Below, in pieces: positions 8,622-19,298 of a stretch of 64,000 bases of DNA. Where the stretch lies: the NCBI RefSeq assembly GCF_002355395.1, contig NZ_AP017315.1, positions 496,001-560,000 of the forward strand, in the 5' to 3' direction. The notes below the pieces were generated by a model that was given only the letters and a program-made list of their open reading frames with translations, did not search any database and was not told where the DNA came from. Source of the stretch: Microcella alkaliphila. Lineage in GTDB: Bacteria > Actinomycetota > Actinomycetes > Actinomycetales > Microbacteriaceae. Numbering within the stretch: the first letter of the stretch is position 1; each line of letters starts with the position of its first letter. The translations under genes and the position numbers were made by a program.

Positions 8622-9242
8622 ATGTCGATTTTGCGCTTGTGGGTCATCGGAGCAGTCTTGATGTCGCTGATCATCGTGTCGGCAGGGTGGTTCCTCGGAG
8701 TGGCACCGCGCCTGGCCGACGCGGCGCTCGCCCAAGAAGAACGACAGAACGTCGAAGTCATCAATGTGGGTTACGAGGCGACGCTGGCGGAGCTGCAGCG
8801 CCTGTCGGAGAACCTTCCCGAGCTGGAAAGCGAACTCGAAAGCCTCCGCGTCGAGATTCCGGACGAGCCGGAGCTTTCGACCCTCTTGGGTCAGCTGAAC
8901 ACCCTCGCCGAGGCGGCCGGTGTGTCCATTGTTGAGGTCACCGCGCGCACTCCCGTCCTGTTTCCGCCGGATCAGCTTGATGGAACAGGGGTCACTGACC
9001 TAGTTGCGCTCCCCGTCACGATTCGTGCCGCGGGGGAGGGACCCGCGATCGACGCGTTCATCCGGCAGGTGCAGTTCGGTCCGCGCCTGATCCTGGTCGA
9101 GCAGTTCGACCTCACCGATGACCCGGTTGCGGGCGCCGTCAGCCTCGAGGCACTGATCTTCGTCTTGCCTGCCGAGGGTGCGGCGCTTCCGACCGAACAG
9201 GTGGGGGAGCAGCCCCTCGAGGAAACCGAAACCGAAGAGTAG
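8622..9242 (+). CDS. pilO: Type IV pilus assembly protein PilO
   Basis: 206 aa bitopic protein: an N-terminal helix (LWVIGAVLMSLIIVSAGWFL), a coiled-coil-prone stretch rich in Glu/Leu (LAELQRLSENLPELESELES), then a PilO-type domain (LLGQLNTLAEAAGVSIVEV) and a Glu/Pro-rich tail. PilO pairs with PilN to form the alignment complex. It is the last gene of the pilus run; no pilP or pilQ follows, as expected for a cell without an outer membrane. Confidence 0.85.
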   Translation: MSILRLWVIGAVLMSLIIVSAGWFLGVAPRLADAALAQEERQNVEVINVGYEATLAELQRLSENLPELESELESLRVEIPDEPELSTLLGQLNTLAEAAGVSIVEVTARTPVLFPPDQLDGTGVTDLVALPVTIRAAGEGPAIDAFIRQVQFGPRLILVEQFDLTDDPVAGAVSLEALIFVLPAEGAALPTEQVGEQPLEETETEE

Positions 9243-9302
9243 AGCCGTCCGTCGGCCTCCGGTTGCTAGGGTGAATCGCCCGATCAACCGGAGGTTCGAC
9301 GC

Positions 9303-10241
9303 ATGACTACCGACAACACCACTCCTCGCCCCGACGGCGACGACACGCCCGTCGAGCCGGTGGCCGCCGACTCCGTCGCGCCCACACCCGAGGCGCCCGC
9401 CGAGCCCGAGCTCGTTGAGCCCGCGCCCGCAGAGCCCGCGCCCGCAGTGCCCGAGACTGCCGCCGAGCCAGAGCCCGCGCCGGTCGCTGAACCCGCGCCG
9501 CAGCCCACGACGCAGTTGCCGACCGCCCCGCCGACCGCACACGGCCAGCAGCCCGAGCCCGCCGTAGACCCGGCGCCCGCGGCCGAGACAGCGCCCGCCG
9601 CCAACCCCGCCCCGGCAGCGGCCGACCCTGACCCCGCAACGGAGCCCGCCGCCGACACCACGGCCGCCCCGCAGGTCGTCTACGTCGACGCGCCGCAGCG
9701 GCCGAAGAAGCGCGGCACCCGCGGCGTCGGCCTCGCCGTCGTCCTGCTTTCGACGGGTGTTTTCGCGGTGCTCTACGCCCTCGCGACGATCGCCCTCGCG
9801 CTCGCGCTGCGCCCCGACGGGCTGAACGGATTCGCCAGCTACCTCGCCTCGGCCCCGTTCTTCGTGCCCGTACTCGTCTTCGCGGGCGCGCACCTTTTGC
9901 TCGTCCTCGTCGCCAACCGCGCCGGGTGGTGGATGCACGTGCTCGGCGGCTTCCTCGTCGCCGTTCTCGTCTGGGTCTCCTTCCTCGGCGCCGCGCTGAT
10001 CGCCGCCGGAGCGATCGGCGCCACCGAGGCCCAGCAGCAGAGCGTGATCCTGCAGCAGCTCGTCAACCCGCTCGGCATCATCGCGGCCGTCCTGGCCCGC
10101 GAGATCCCGATTTGGGTGGGCGGCATCGTCGCCCGCCGCGGTCGCACGCAGACCGCCCGCAACGCCGAAGCGCTGGCCGCGTACGAGCGCGACCTGGCGG
10201 CGCACCGCGCGTCCGTGCAGCCGGCGGCGCCGGCGAGCTGA
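9303..10241 (+). CDS. Pro/Ala/Glu-rich membrane protein, function unknown
   Basis: 312 aa, not recognised. The first 120 residues or so are low-complexity Pro/Ala/Glu with AEPAPA-type repeats; the middle has about four membrane helices (VGLAVVLLSTGVFAVLYALA, FFVPVLVFAGAHLLLVLVA, VLGGFLVAVLVWVSFLGAAL and one near NPLGIIAAVL); the short C-terminus is basic. A GGAGG motif precedes the ATG, and TAGGGT at 9267-9272 is a plausible -10 box, so it may be transcribed separately from the pilus genes. Proteins with this Pro-rich plus multi-helix layout are frequent in Micrococcales and usually unassigned. Confidence 0.8.
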   Translation: MTTDNTTPRPDGDDTPVEPVAADSVAPTPEAPAEPELVEPAPAEPAPAVPETAAEPEPAPVAEPAPQPTTQLPTAPPTAHGQQPEPAVDPAPAAETAPAANPAPAAADPDPATEPAADTTAAPQVVYVDAPQRPKKRGTRGVGLAVVLLSTGVFAVLYALATIALALALRPDGLNGFASYLASAPFFVPVLVFAGAHLLLVLVANRAGWWMHVLGGFLVAVLVWVSFLGAALIAAGAIGATEAQQQSVILQQLVNPLGIIAAVLAREIPIWVGGIVARRGRTQTARNAEALAAYERDLAAHRASVQPAAPAS

Positions 10242-10258
10242 GCCGAGCATCCCGTCGT

Positions 10259-10287
10259 TTGACCGCGAGAGGCGCGCCGCGTATCCT
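10259..10287 (+). promoter_or_regulatory. str operon promoter
   Basis: TTGACC at 10259-10264, exactly 17 bp, then TATCCT at 10282-10287: five of six -35 matches and a TANNNT -10 box. Transcription would start near 10294 and give a leader of about 250 nt before rpsL. It begins directly after the previous gene. It is one of the best SigA promoters in the window. Confidence 0.7.
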
Positions 10288-10381
10288 TGACCGCGTGTGT
10301 GCTTTTGCGCGCGCCTGCGTCGTGCCGTGAATTCGGTCCACGAGGGCGAGGGCAGTCGCTCCCACACCGGGTCCCTCGGCT

Positions 10382-10456
10382 CCGCGTCCTGACGCGGTGA
10401 TCCCAGAAACCCCCACGGCATACCCGCCGCTCAGAGCCGCACAGGTTCTGGCGGGT
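10382..10456 (+). promoter_or_regulatory. Structured leader of the rpsL operon
   Basis: The 300-bp stretch 10242-10541 has no gene; it holds the promoter and an RNA leader. Two hairpins are seen: CCGCGT (10382-10387) with ACGCGG (10392-10397), and ACCCGCC (10422-10428) with GGCGGGT (10450-10456), the latter followed by TT. The second could act as an attenuator or as a ribosomal-protein binding site. No known leader class was recognised. Confidence 0.4.
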
Positions 10457-10541
10457 TTCGCGTGAGGCCGGGTTGTGACACCACAACACGGCGAAACCAA
10501 ACCGCAACCGCTGTCACCGTGCAGCAGAACCAAGGAGCATT

Positions 10542-10913
10542 GTGCCCACTATTCAGCAGCTGGTTCGCAAGGGCCGGTCGCCGAAGGTCGTCAAGACCAA
10601 GGCGCCGGCGCTGAAGGCCAACCCTCAGCAGCGCGGCGTGTGCACCCGTGTGTACACGACCACCCCGAAGAAGCCGAACTCGGCCCTTCGCAAGGTCGCC
10701 CGTGTGAAGCTTTCGAACGGCACCGAGGTCACCGCCTACATTCCGGGCGAAGGCCACAACCTGCAGGAGCACTCGATGGTGCTCGTGCGTGGCGGTCGTG
10801 TGAAAGACCTCCCCGGCGTGCGCTACAAGATCGTGCGCGGCGCCCTCGACACCCAGGCTGTCAAGAACCGCAAGCAGGCGCGTAGCCGCTACGGCGCGAA
10901 GAAGGAGAAGTAA
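10542..10913 (+). CDS. rpsL: 30S ribosomal protein S12
   Basis: 123 aa decoding-centre protein. The GTG at 10542 follows CAAGGAG with good spacing. Lys43 (TPKKPNS) and Lys88 (GRVKDLPG), the usual sites of streptomycin-resistance substitutions, are both wild type. First gene of the str operon, overlapping rpsG by one base (TAATG). Confidence 0.99.
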   Translation: MPTIQQLVRKGRSPKVVKTKAPALKANPQQRGVCTRVYTTTPKKPNSALRKVARVKLSNGTEVTAYIPGEGHNLQEHSMVLVRGGRVKDLPGVRYKIVRGALDTQAVKNRKQARSRYGAKKEK

Positions 10914-11383
10914 TGCCTCGCAAGGGTCCCGCGCCTAAGCGCCCCGTCGTCGCAGACCCGGTCTACGGCGCCCCGATCGTCAGCCAGCTCGTCAACAAGA
11001 TCCTCCTCGACGGCAAGAAGGGCCTCGCCGAGCGCATCGTCTACGGTGCCCTCGAAGGCGTCGCCGCGAAGAGCGGTCAGGATGCTGTCGTCGTCTTGAA
11101 GAAGGCCCTCGACAACGTGCGCCCCACCCTTGAGGTGCGGTCGCGTCGCGTCGGCGGTTCGACCTACCAGGTGCCCGTCGAGGTGAAGCCCCACCGCGCG
11201 AACACGCTCGCGCTGCGCTGGCTGACCTCGTACGCCAAGGCTCGTCGCGAGAAGACGATGACCGAGCGTCTGATGAACGAGATCCTCGACGCGTCGAACG
11301 GTCTCGGTGCCGCGGTCAAGCGCCGCGAAGACACCCACAAGATGGCCGAGAGCAATAAGGCCTTCGCGCACTACCGCTGGTAA
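10913..11383 (+). CDS. rpsG: 30S ribosomal protein S7
   Basis: 156 aa; primary binder that starts assembly of the 30S head and lines the E site. The N-terminal segment [10 protein letters not shown] and the C-terminal [14 protein letters not shown] are characteristic. It is translationally coupled to rpsL through a one-base overlap. A 75-bp spacer with its own GGAGGA leads to fusA. Confidence 0.99.
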   Translation: MPRKGPAPKRPVVADPVYGAPIVSQLVNKILLDGKKGLAERIVYGALEGVAAKSGQDAVVVLKKALDNVRPTLEVRSRRVGGSTYQVPVEVKPHRANTLALRWLTSYAKARREKTMTERLMNEILDASNGLGAAVKRREDTHKMAESNKAFAHYRW

Positions 11384-11458
11384 CACCTTTTCGGTCGGGC
11401 GGGCCGCCATCCGCGTGCCCGCTCGACCACCCGCCTCACAACCCTCCGGAGGAATCCC

Positions 11459-13573
<2,115 letters not shown>

Positions 13574-13605
13574 CCACTCGACCTGCGAGGGCTCCCGAGC
13601 CTGAC

Positions 13606-13653
13606 TACAGTAAGAACACACCAACCAGCGCTTTGTCCGACAACCGGTCGGAT
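13606..13653 (+). promoter_or_regulatory. Possible internal tuf promoter and leader hairpin
   Basis: In the 111-bp fusA-tuf gap, TACAGT at 13606-13611 fits a -10 box, though no clear -35 is seen. A short hairpin downstream pairs TCCGAC with GTCGGA around AACCG. Separate extra expression of tuf is common, so an internal promoter is plausible but weakly supported. Confidence 0.3.
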
Positions 13654-13684
13654 GCGCGCGAACGAGTCCTGAGGAGGACCCACA

Positions 13685-14878
13685 GTGGCTAAGGCCAAGT
13701 TCGAGCGGACCAAGCCGCACGTCAACATCGGAACGATCGGTCACGTCGACCACGGCAAGACCACCCTGACCGCCGCCATCTCGAAGGTGCTTGCTGACAA
13801 GTACCCCTCGGCGACGAACGTCCAGCGTGACTTCGCGTCGATCGACTCGGCTCCCGAAGAGCGCCAGCGCGGTATCACGATCAACATCTCGCACGTCGAG
13901 TACGAGACGCCGAAGCGCCACTACGCGCACGTTGACGCCCCCGGTCACGCTGACTACATCAAGAACATGATCACCGGTGCCGCTCAGATGGACGGCGCGA
14001 TCCTCGTGGTCGCGGCGACCGACGGCCCGATGGCGCAGACCCGTGAGCACGTTCTGCTCGCCAAGCAGGTCGGTGTTCCCTACCTGCTCGTCGCGCTGAA
14101 CAAGTCCGACATGGTCGACGACGAGGAGATCCTCGAGCTCGTCGAGATCGAGGTCCGCGAGCTCCTGTCGAGCCAGGGCTTCGATGGCGACAACGCCCCG
14201 GTCGTTCAGGTCTCGGGCCTCAAGGCTCTCGAGGGCGACGAGAAGTGGGTCCAGTCGGTCCTCGACCTCATGGAGGCCGTCGACTCGTCGATCCCCGACC
14301 CGGTGCGTGACAAGGACAAGCCGTTCCTCATGCCCATCGAGGACGTCTTCACCATCACCGGTCGTGGCACGGTCGTGACGGGCCGCGCCGAGCGTGGAAC
14401 CCTCGCCATCAACTCCGAGGTCGAGATCGTCGGCATCCGCCCGACGCAGAAGACCACGGTCACCGGTATCGAGATGTTCCACAAGCAGCTCGACGAGGCG
14501 TGGGCCGGCGAGAACTGTGGTCTGCTTCTCCGCGGCACCAAGCGCGAAGACGTCGAGCGCGGCCAGGTCGTCGTGAAGCCGGGTTCGGTTACCCCTCACA
14601 CCAACTTCGAGGGCACCGCGTACATCCTCTCGAAGGACGAGGGTGGCCGTCACAACCCCTTCTACACGAACTACCGCCCGCAGTTCTACTTCCGCACCAC
14701 CGACGTCACCGGCGTCATCTCGCTGCCCGAGGGTACCGAGATGGTCATGCCCGGCGACACCACCGACATGACGGTTGAGCTGATCCAGCCCATCGCCATG
14801 GAGGAGGGCCTCGGCTTCGCCATCCGTGAGGGTGGCCGCACCGTGGGCGCCGGTACGGTGACCAAGATCATCAAGTAG
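13685..14878 (+). CDS. tuf: Elongation factor Tu
   Basis: 397 aa GTPase that delivers aminoacyl-tRNA to the ribosome. GTG start at 13685 after GAGGAGG. Motifs: GHVDHGKTT (19-27), DAPGHADY and NKSD, where many homologues have NKCD. Domains II and III are complete. Last gene of the str operon, followed directly by a strong terminator. Confidence 0.99.
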   Translation: MAKAKFERTKPHVNIGTIGHVDHGKTTLTAAISKVLADKYPSATNVQRDFASIDSAPEERQRGITINISHVEYETPKRHYAHVDAPGHADYIKNMITGAAQMDGAILVVAATDGPMAQTREHVLLAKQVGVPYLLVALNKSDMVDDEEILELVEIEVRELLSSQGFDGDNAPVVQVSGLKALEGDEKWVQSVLDLMEAVDSSIPDPVRDKDKPFLMPIEDVFTITGRGTVVTGRAERGTLAINSEVEIVGIRPTQKTTVTGIEMFHKQLDEAWAGENCGLLLRGTKREDVERGQVVVKPGSVTPHTNFEGTAYILSKDEGGRHNPFYTNYRPQFYFRTTDVTGVISLPEGTEMVMPGDTTDMTVELIQPIAMEEGLGFAIREGGRTVGAGTVTKIIK

Positions 14879-14895
14879 TACCTGCTTCGCACGAG

Positions 14896-14933
14896 ACGGG
14901 GTCGAACCTTCGGGTTCGGCCCCGTTTCTTTTT
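14896..14933 (+). terminator. Intrinsic terminator of the str operon
   Basis: ACGGGGTCGAACC (14896-14908) and GGTTCGGCCCCGT (14913-14925) form a 13-position stem with one mismatch, closed by a TTCG loop and followed by a T-rich run (TTTCTTTTT). Classic rho-independent layout just after tuf. Confidence 0.9.
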
Positions 14934-14980
14934 ACCCCGAAAACGGCACGGATGCTCGTGGCCGGGAGTACGCCCGCGCC

Positions 14981-15178
14981 ATGAGCACGCGCCCCGCCGC
15001 TCGCAGCCTGCTGATTGTGGAAATCACCGTTGTGATCGCCGTGATCACGTTCATCCTGATTCAGGCGCCCCAGGCGAGCTATTTCGGCATGCTGGCCATC
15101 TACTCCGGATTCGGGATGCTCGTCGAATTCCTGATCCTGCGCGACCGCTCTACGCGCGTCCCGTCAGTCGCGCTGTGA
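14981..15178 (+). CDS. Small two-helix membrane protein
   Basis: 65 aa, unrecognised. It has two hydrophobic segments (LLIVEITVVIAVITFILI and a second around FGMLAIYSGFGMLVEFLIL) with a basic N-terminus and a short charged tail. The start ATG has only GGGAG upstream. It converges on, and overlaps by 29 bp, the end of the IclR-type gene. The clean two-helix pattern argues for a real gene, but its short length leaves doubt. Confidence 0.42.
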   Translation: MSTRPAARSLLIVEITVVIAVITFILIQAPQASYFGMLAIYSGFGMLVEFLILRDRSTRVPSVAL

Positions 15179-15917
15179 GCTGAGCGGCCGCGGCGGTCAC
15201 CGCTTCGGCGACGCGCTCACGCACATCGGAGGCCGCCGTGCCCGAGCGGAACGTCGCACCGATGGCTGCAGCGGGGTAGCCGCCCCGGTCGGTGGCGACC
15301 GCCGCGACCGACGCGTAGTCGGCGGTGATCTCGCCGTCTTCAGAGGCGACGCCGCGCTCGCGAGCCGCCGCAAGGATCGCGTCGAGGTCGGCGAGCGTTG
15401 CCGGGCCGATTCCCTGTCGGGTGATGAGCGCATCCCGGTGGGGGTAGAGGGCCCGCACCTGCGCGGCGGGCAGCGCGGCGAGCATGGCGCGGCCGGTCGC
15501 CGTGAGGTGGGCGGGAAGGCGCACGCCGACCCGCACCACGGTGGTGGGCGCCCGCGGGGCGCTCGCCTGGCCGACGTAGGACACGTCGGAGCCGTGCAGC
15601 ACGGCGAGCTGCGCCGCGACGGGCAGGCCCGCCTCGGCGACCACCCGGTCGAGCAGCGGCATGGCGAGGCTGCCGAGGCGGCTCGCGCGCAGCACGGCCG
15701 AACCGATCTCGGCGACGTGGCCGCCGAGCCCGTACGCCCGCAGTTCGGGGTAGTGCACGACGTAGCCCTCGTCCATGAGCACCCTAAGCAGCTGATAGGT
15801 GCTCGAGCGGGGGAGGTCGAGGGCGCGGGAGATGAGCGAGGCCGGCACCGGGTCGCCGTGCGCGGCCAGGTGGCTGACGATGCGCAGGGCGGCGCGCGCC
15901 GCGGGCACCTCGGGCAT
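15150..15917 (-). CDS. IclR-family transcriptional regulator of the hut locus
   Basis: 255 aa. ATG at 15917 is preferred over GTG at 15920 because GGGGAGG upstream gives sensible spacing only for the ATG. The N-terminal winged helix-turn-helix spans roughly residues 5-60 (RIVSHLAAHGDPVPASLISR, then LPRSSTYQLLRVL) and is followed by the IclR effector domain (GLGGHVAEIGSAVL, ATGRAMLAALP, YPAAAIGATF). It is divergent from hutHUGI across 91 bp containing palindromes. IclR proteins bind small catabolic substrates, so a role as histidine- or urocanate-responsive regulator is inferred from position; HutC-type GntR repressors are the better-known hut regulators. Confidence 0.88.
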   Translation of the reverse strand: MPEVPAARAALRIVSHLAAHGDPVPASLISRALDLPRSSTYQLLRVLMDEGYVVHYPELRAYGLGGHVAEIGSAVLRASRLGSLAMPLLDRVVAEAGLPVAAQLAVLHGSDVSYVGQASAPRAPTTVVRVGVRLPAHLTATGRAMLAALPAAQVRALYPHRDALITRQGIGPATLADLDAILAAARERGVASEDGEITADYASVAAVATDRGGYPAAAIGATFRSGTAASDVRERVAEAVTAAAAQLTARLTGRA

Positions 15918-15932
15918 CACGCCTCCCCGTCG

Positions 15933-15954
15933 TCAGAAGTCTGATATCTCAGAC
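15933..15954. promoter_or_regulatory. Palindromic operator between regulator and hutH
   Basis: The five-base motif TCAGA occurs three times in alternating orientation: TCAGA (15933-15937), TCTGA (15940-15944) and TCAGA (15949-15953). The longer perfect palindrome is GTCTGA-TATC-TCAGAC (15939-15954). The site sits in the divergent intergenic region, close to the regulator start, as expected for an IclR operator controlling both directions. Its identity as the operator is inferred. Confidence 0.55.
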
Positions 15955-16008
15955 ACATTATGGGTGACGCGCCGCCTGGGCACAGCGGAACCGCGGTTCA
16001 CTCGAGGC

Positions 16009-17583
16009 ATGCCGATCACGATCGGGGCCCGCCCCCTGACGACCGCCGAGGTCACCGCCGTCGCCCGCCACGGCGAGCCCGTCACACTCGACGCCGCGGC
16101 GCTCGCCCGCATGGCCGAGACGCGCGCAATCATCGAGGCGCTCGCCGACGACACCGTGCCGCATTACGGCATCTCGACCGGCTTCGGCGCTCTCGCGACC
16201 ACCTCGATCCCGCCGGAGCGCCGCGTCGACTTGCAGCGCTCGCTCGTCCGCTCGCACGCGGCGTCGTCCGGCGCCGAGGTCGAGACCGAGGTCGTGCGCG
16301 CCACGATGCTGCTGCGCCTGCAGACCCTGGCGACCGGCCGCACCGGAGCGCGCCCCGACCTCGCCCAACAGTATGCGGCGCTGCTCAACGCCTCGATCAC
16401 GCCGATCGTCGGCGAGTACGGCAGCCTCGGCTGCTCGGGCGACCTCGCGCCGCTCGCGCACATTGCGCTCGCCGCCATGGGGGAGGGCGACGTGCGCGAC
16501 GCCGCCGGGGCGCGCATCCCGGCCGCCGAGGCGCTCGCCGCCGCCGGCCTCGCGCCCATCGTGTTGCGCGAGAAGGAGGGCCTCGCTCTCATCAACGGAA
16601 CAGACGGCATGCTCGGGATGCTCGCCCTCGCCCTCGAGGACCTCTCGGCCCTCATCGACACGGCCGACCTCGCCGCCGCGATGAGCATCGAGGCGCTGCT
16701 CGGCACCGACGCCGTGCTCGCCGACGACCTGCAGGTGTTGCGCCCGCACCCCGGTCAGGCCCGGAGCGCGAGCGCGATGCGCGCCTTCCTGCGCGACTCG
16801 GGCGTCGTGGCGAGCCATAAGACCGACGACTGCACCCGCGTGCAGGACGCCTACTCGCTGCGGTGCGCGCCGCAGGTTCACGGGGCAGCGCGCGACACGC
16901 TGACCTTCGCGGCGACCATCGCTGAGCGCGAGCTCGCCAGCGCGATCGACAACCCCGTCGTCACGCTCGACGGGCGGGTTGAGTCGAACGGCAACTTCCA
17001 CGGGGCGCCGGTCGCCTACGCCCTCGACTTCGTCGCGATCGCGGTCGCCGATCTCGCGAGCATGAGCGAGCGGCGCACTGACCGCTTCCTCGACGTCGCC
17101 CGCAACGCCGGGCTGCCGCCCTTTCTCGCCCACGACCCCGGCGTCGACTCGGGCCATATGATCGCCCAGTACACGCAGGCCGGCATCGTCAGCGAGCTGA
17201 AGAGGCTGGCCGCGCCCGCGAGCGTCGACTCGATCCCGTCGAGCGCGATGCAGGAAGACCACGTGTCGATGGGGTGGGCTGCCGGCCTCAAGCTGCAGCG
17301 CGCGGTCGACGGGCTCTCCCGCGTCGTCGCGATCGAGCTGCTCACGGCCGCCCGCGCGCTCGACCTGCGGGTCGCCGCGCTCGGGGTGAGTGCTGCGCCC
17401 GCGACCGCCGCCGTCGTTGACCGCCTGCGTGCCGTGGTGCCCGGCCCGGGCCCCGACCGCTACCTCGCCCCCGACATCGACGCGGCGCACGCGCTCGTCG
17501 TGGGCGGCGAACTGCTCGCGGCCGCGCGGGCAAGCCTCACCGTAACCACACCACCCGCCCTCACGACAGGAGCAGATCGATGA
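16009..17583 (+). CDS. hutH: Histidine ammonia-lyase
   Basis: Deaminates L-histidine to urocanate, the first step of histidine breakdown. 524 aa from ATG 16009, which places the family N-terminus ([15 protein letters not shown]) correctly; an in-frame GTG at 15964 is less likely. The MIO cofactor loop reads [14 protein letters not shown]: residues 142-144 are Cys-Ser-Gly where the classic triad is Ala-Ser-Gly. The numbering matches the well-studied enzyme. Other conserved parts are present ([36 protein letters not shown]). It overlaps hutU by 4 bp (ATGA). Confidence 0.96.
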   Translation: MPITIGARPLTTAEVTAVARHGEPVTLDAAALARMAETRAIIEALADDTVPHYGISTGFGALATTSIPPERRVDLQRSLVRSHAASSGAEVETEVVRATMLLRLQTLATGRTGARPDLAQQYAALLNASITPIVGEYGSLGCSGDLAPLAHIALAAMGEGDVRDAAGARIPAAEALAAAGLAPIVLREKEGLALINGTDGMLGMLALALEDLSALIDTADLAAAMSIEALLGTDAVLADDLQVLRPHPGQARSASAMRAFLRDSGVVASHKTDDCTRVQDAYSLRCAPQVHGAARDTLTFAATIAERELASAIDNPVVTLDGRVESNGNFHGAPVAYALDFVAIAVADLASMSERRTDRFLDVARNAGLPPFLAHDPGVDSGHMIAQYTQAGIVSELKRLAAPASVDSIPSSAMQEDHVSMGWAAGLKLQRAVDGLSRVVAIELLTAARALDLRVAALGVSAAPATAAVVDRLRAVVPGPGPDRYLAPDIDAAHALVVGGELLAAARASLTVTTPPALTTGADR

Positions 17584-19298
17584 CGATCGCGACCTCGCAG
17601 ACATCGCCCCGTGCATCCGCCGCGGAGCCCCCAGCGCACGGCCCCCGCCCCGTCCGCGCCCACCGAGGAACCCAGCTCCACACCCTCGGCTGGCAGCAGG
17701 AGGGTGCGTTGCGCATGCTGCAGAACAACCTCGACCCCGAGGTTGCCGAGCACCCCGACGAACTCGTCGTGTACGGCGGCACGGGCAAGGCCGCCCGCGA
17801 CTGGGCGAGCTACGACGCACTCGTGCGCACGCTGCACACGTTGAAGGGCGACGAGACGATGCTCGTGCAGTCCGGCCGCCCGGTCGGCGTCATGCAGACG
17901 CACGAGTGGGCGCCGCGCGTGCTGCTTGCCAACTCGAACCTCGTCGGCGACTGGGCCAACTGGGACGAGTTCCGCCGCCTCGAACAGCTTGGCCTCACCA
18001 TGTACGGCCAGATGACCGCCGGTTCGTGGATCTACATCGGCACGCAGGGAATCCTGCAGGGCACCTTCGAGACCTTCGCCGCGGTGGCCGCGCAAAGGTT
18101 CGGAGGAACGCTGGCCGGAACCACCACCCTCACCGGCGGCCTCGGCGGCATGGGCGGCGCGCAGCCGCTCGCCGTCACCATGAACGGCGGCGTCGCGATC
18201 TGCGTCGACGTCGACCCGTCGCGCATCGCCCGCCGCCTCGAGCACCGTTACCTCGACGTCGAGGCCCGCTCGCTCGAGCACGCGCTCGAACTGGCGACAG
18301 AGGCACGGGATGCTCGGCGCGCGCTCTCGATCGGACTGCTCGGCAATGCCGCGGACATTTTCCCCCGGCTCCTCGCCATGAGCGCCCCGATCGACATCGT
18401 GACCGACCAGACGAGCGCCCACGATCCGCTCGCGTACCTGCCGCTCGAGCACACGATGGATGACTGGCACGCCGCGCGTGAGCGCGACCCGATCGGGTTC
18501 GCCGCCGCGGCGCGGCAGTCGATGGCGCGGCAGGTGGAGGCGATGGTCGGCTTCCAGAAGGCCGGGGCGGAGGTGTTCGACTACGGCAACAACATCCGCA
18601 CGGAGGCTCTGGCTGCGGGTTTCGCCGACGCGTTCGCGTTCCCCGGGTTCGTGCCCGCGTACATCCGCCCGCTGTTCGCGCAGGGGAAGGGCCCGTTCCG
18701 CTGGGCGGCGCTGAGCGGTGACCCGAAAGACATCGCGGCGACCGACCGCGCGGTGCTCGAGCTGTTCCCCGACAACGAGAACCTGCAGCGCTGGATTCCG
18801 ATGGCCCAGCAGCGCGTGCACTACCAGGGGCTGCCCGCCCGCATCTGCTGGCTCGGCTACGGCGAGCGCGACATCGCCGGTGAGCGGTTCAACGACATGG
18901 TCGCCTCGGGTGAGCTGAGTGCACCGGTGGCGATCGGTCGCGACCACCTCGATTCGGGTTCGGTCGCGAGCCCCTACCGGGAGACCGAGGCGATGAAGGA
19001 CGGCAGCGACGCGATCGCCGACTGGCCGCTGCTGAACGCCCTCGTCAACACGGCCTCCGGCGCGACCTGGGTGTCGATTCACCACGGCGGGGGAGTCGGC
19101 ATCGGCCGCTCCATCCATGCCGGTCAGGTCGTCGTGGCCGACGGAACGGCGCTCGCCGGCCAGAAGGTGCAGCGGGTGCTGACCAACGACCCGGGCATGG
19201 GCGTGATCCGACACATCGATGCCGGCTACGACGAAGGCGAAGGTGTCGTCGCCGAGCACGGGGTGCGCATCCCGATGCGCGAGGGCGGCGCGCAGTGA
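17580..19298 (+). CDS. hutU: Urocanate hydratase
   Basis: 572 aa NAD-dependent enzyme converting urocanate to imidazolonepropionate. NAD-binding segment [19 protein letters not shown] and active-site region [12 protein letters not shown] with the catalytic Cys are both present, as is the C-terminal [18 protein letters not shown]. An AGGAG motif precedes the ATG, which overlaps the hutH stop. The gene after it starts at a GTGA overlap, so hutHUGI is one translationally coupled operon. Confidence 0.98.
   Translation: MTIATSQTSPRASAAEPPAHGPRPVRAHRGTQLHTLGWQQEGALRMLQNNLDPEVAEHPDELVVYGGTGKAARDWASYDALVRTLHTLKGDETMLVQSGRPVGVMQTHEWAPRVLLANSNLVGDWANWDEFRRLEQLGLTMYGQMTAGSWIYIGTQGILQGTFETFAAVAAQRFGGTLAGTTTLTGGLGGMGGAQPLAVTMNGGVAICVDVDPSRIARRLEHRYLDVEARSLEHALELATEARDARRALSIGLLGNAADIFPRLLAMSAPIDIVTDQTSAHDPLAYLPLEHTMDDWHAARERDPIGFAAAARQSMARQVEAMVGFQKAGAEVFDYGNNIRTEALAAGFADAFAFPGFVPAYIRPLFAQGKGPFRWAALSGDPKDIAATDRAVLELFPDNENLQRWIPMAQQRVHYQGLPARICWLGYGERDIAGERFNDMVASGELSAPVAIGRDHLDSGSVASPYRETEAMKDGSDAIADWPLLNALVNTASGATWVSIHHGGGVGIGRSIHAGQVVVADGTALAGQKVQRVLTNDPGMGVIRHIDAGYDEGEGVVAEHGVRIPMREGGAQ

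Noticed and set aside
9330-9660. Short tandem repeats that might suggest a CRISPR array
   Set aside because: They are in-frame Glu-Pro-Ala-Pro-Ala codons inside a gene; there are no unique spacers and no cas genes.
15964-16008. Upstream GTG as the hutH start
   Set aside because: It would add 15 residues before the conserved family N-terminus and lies very near the operator; ATG 16009 fits better.
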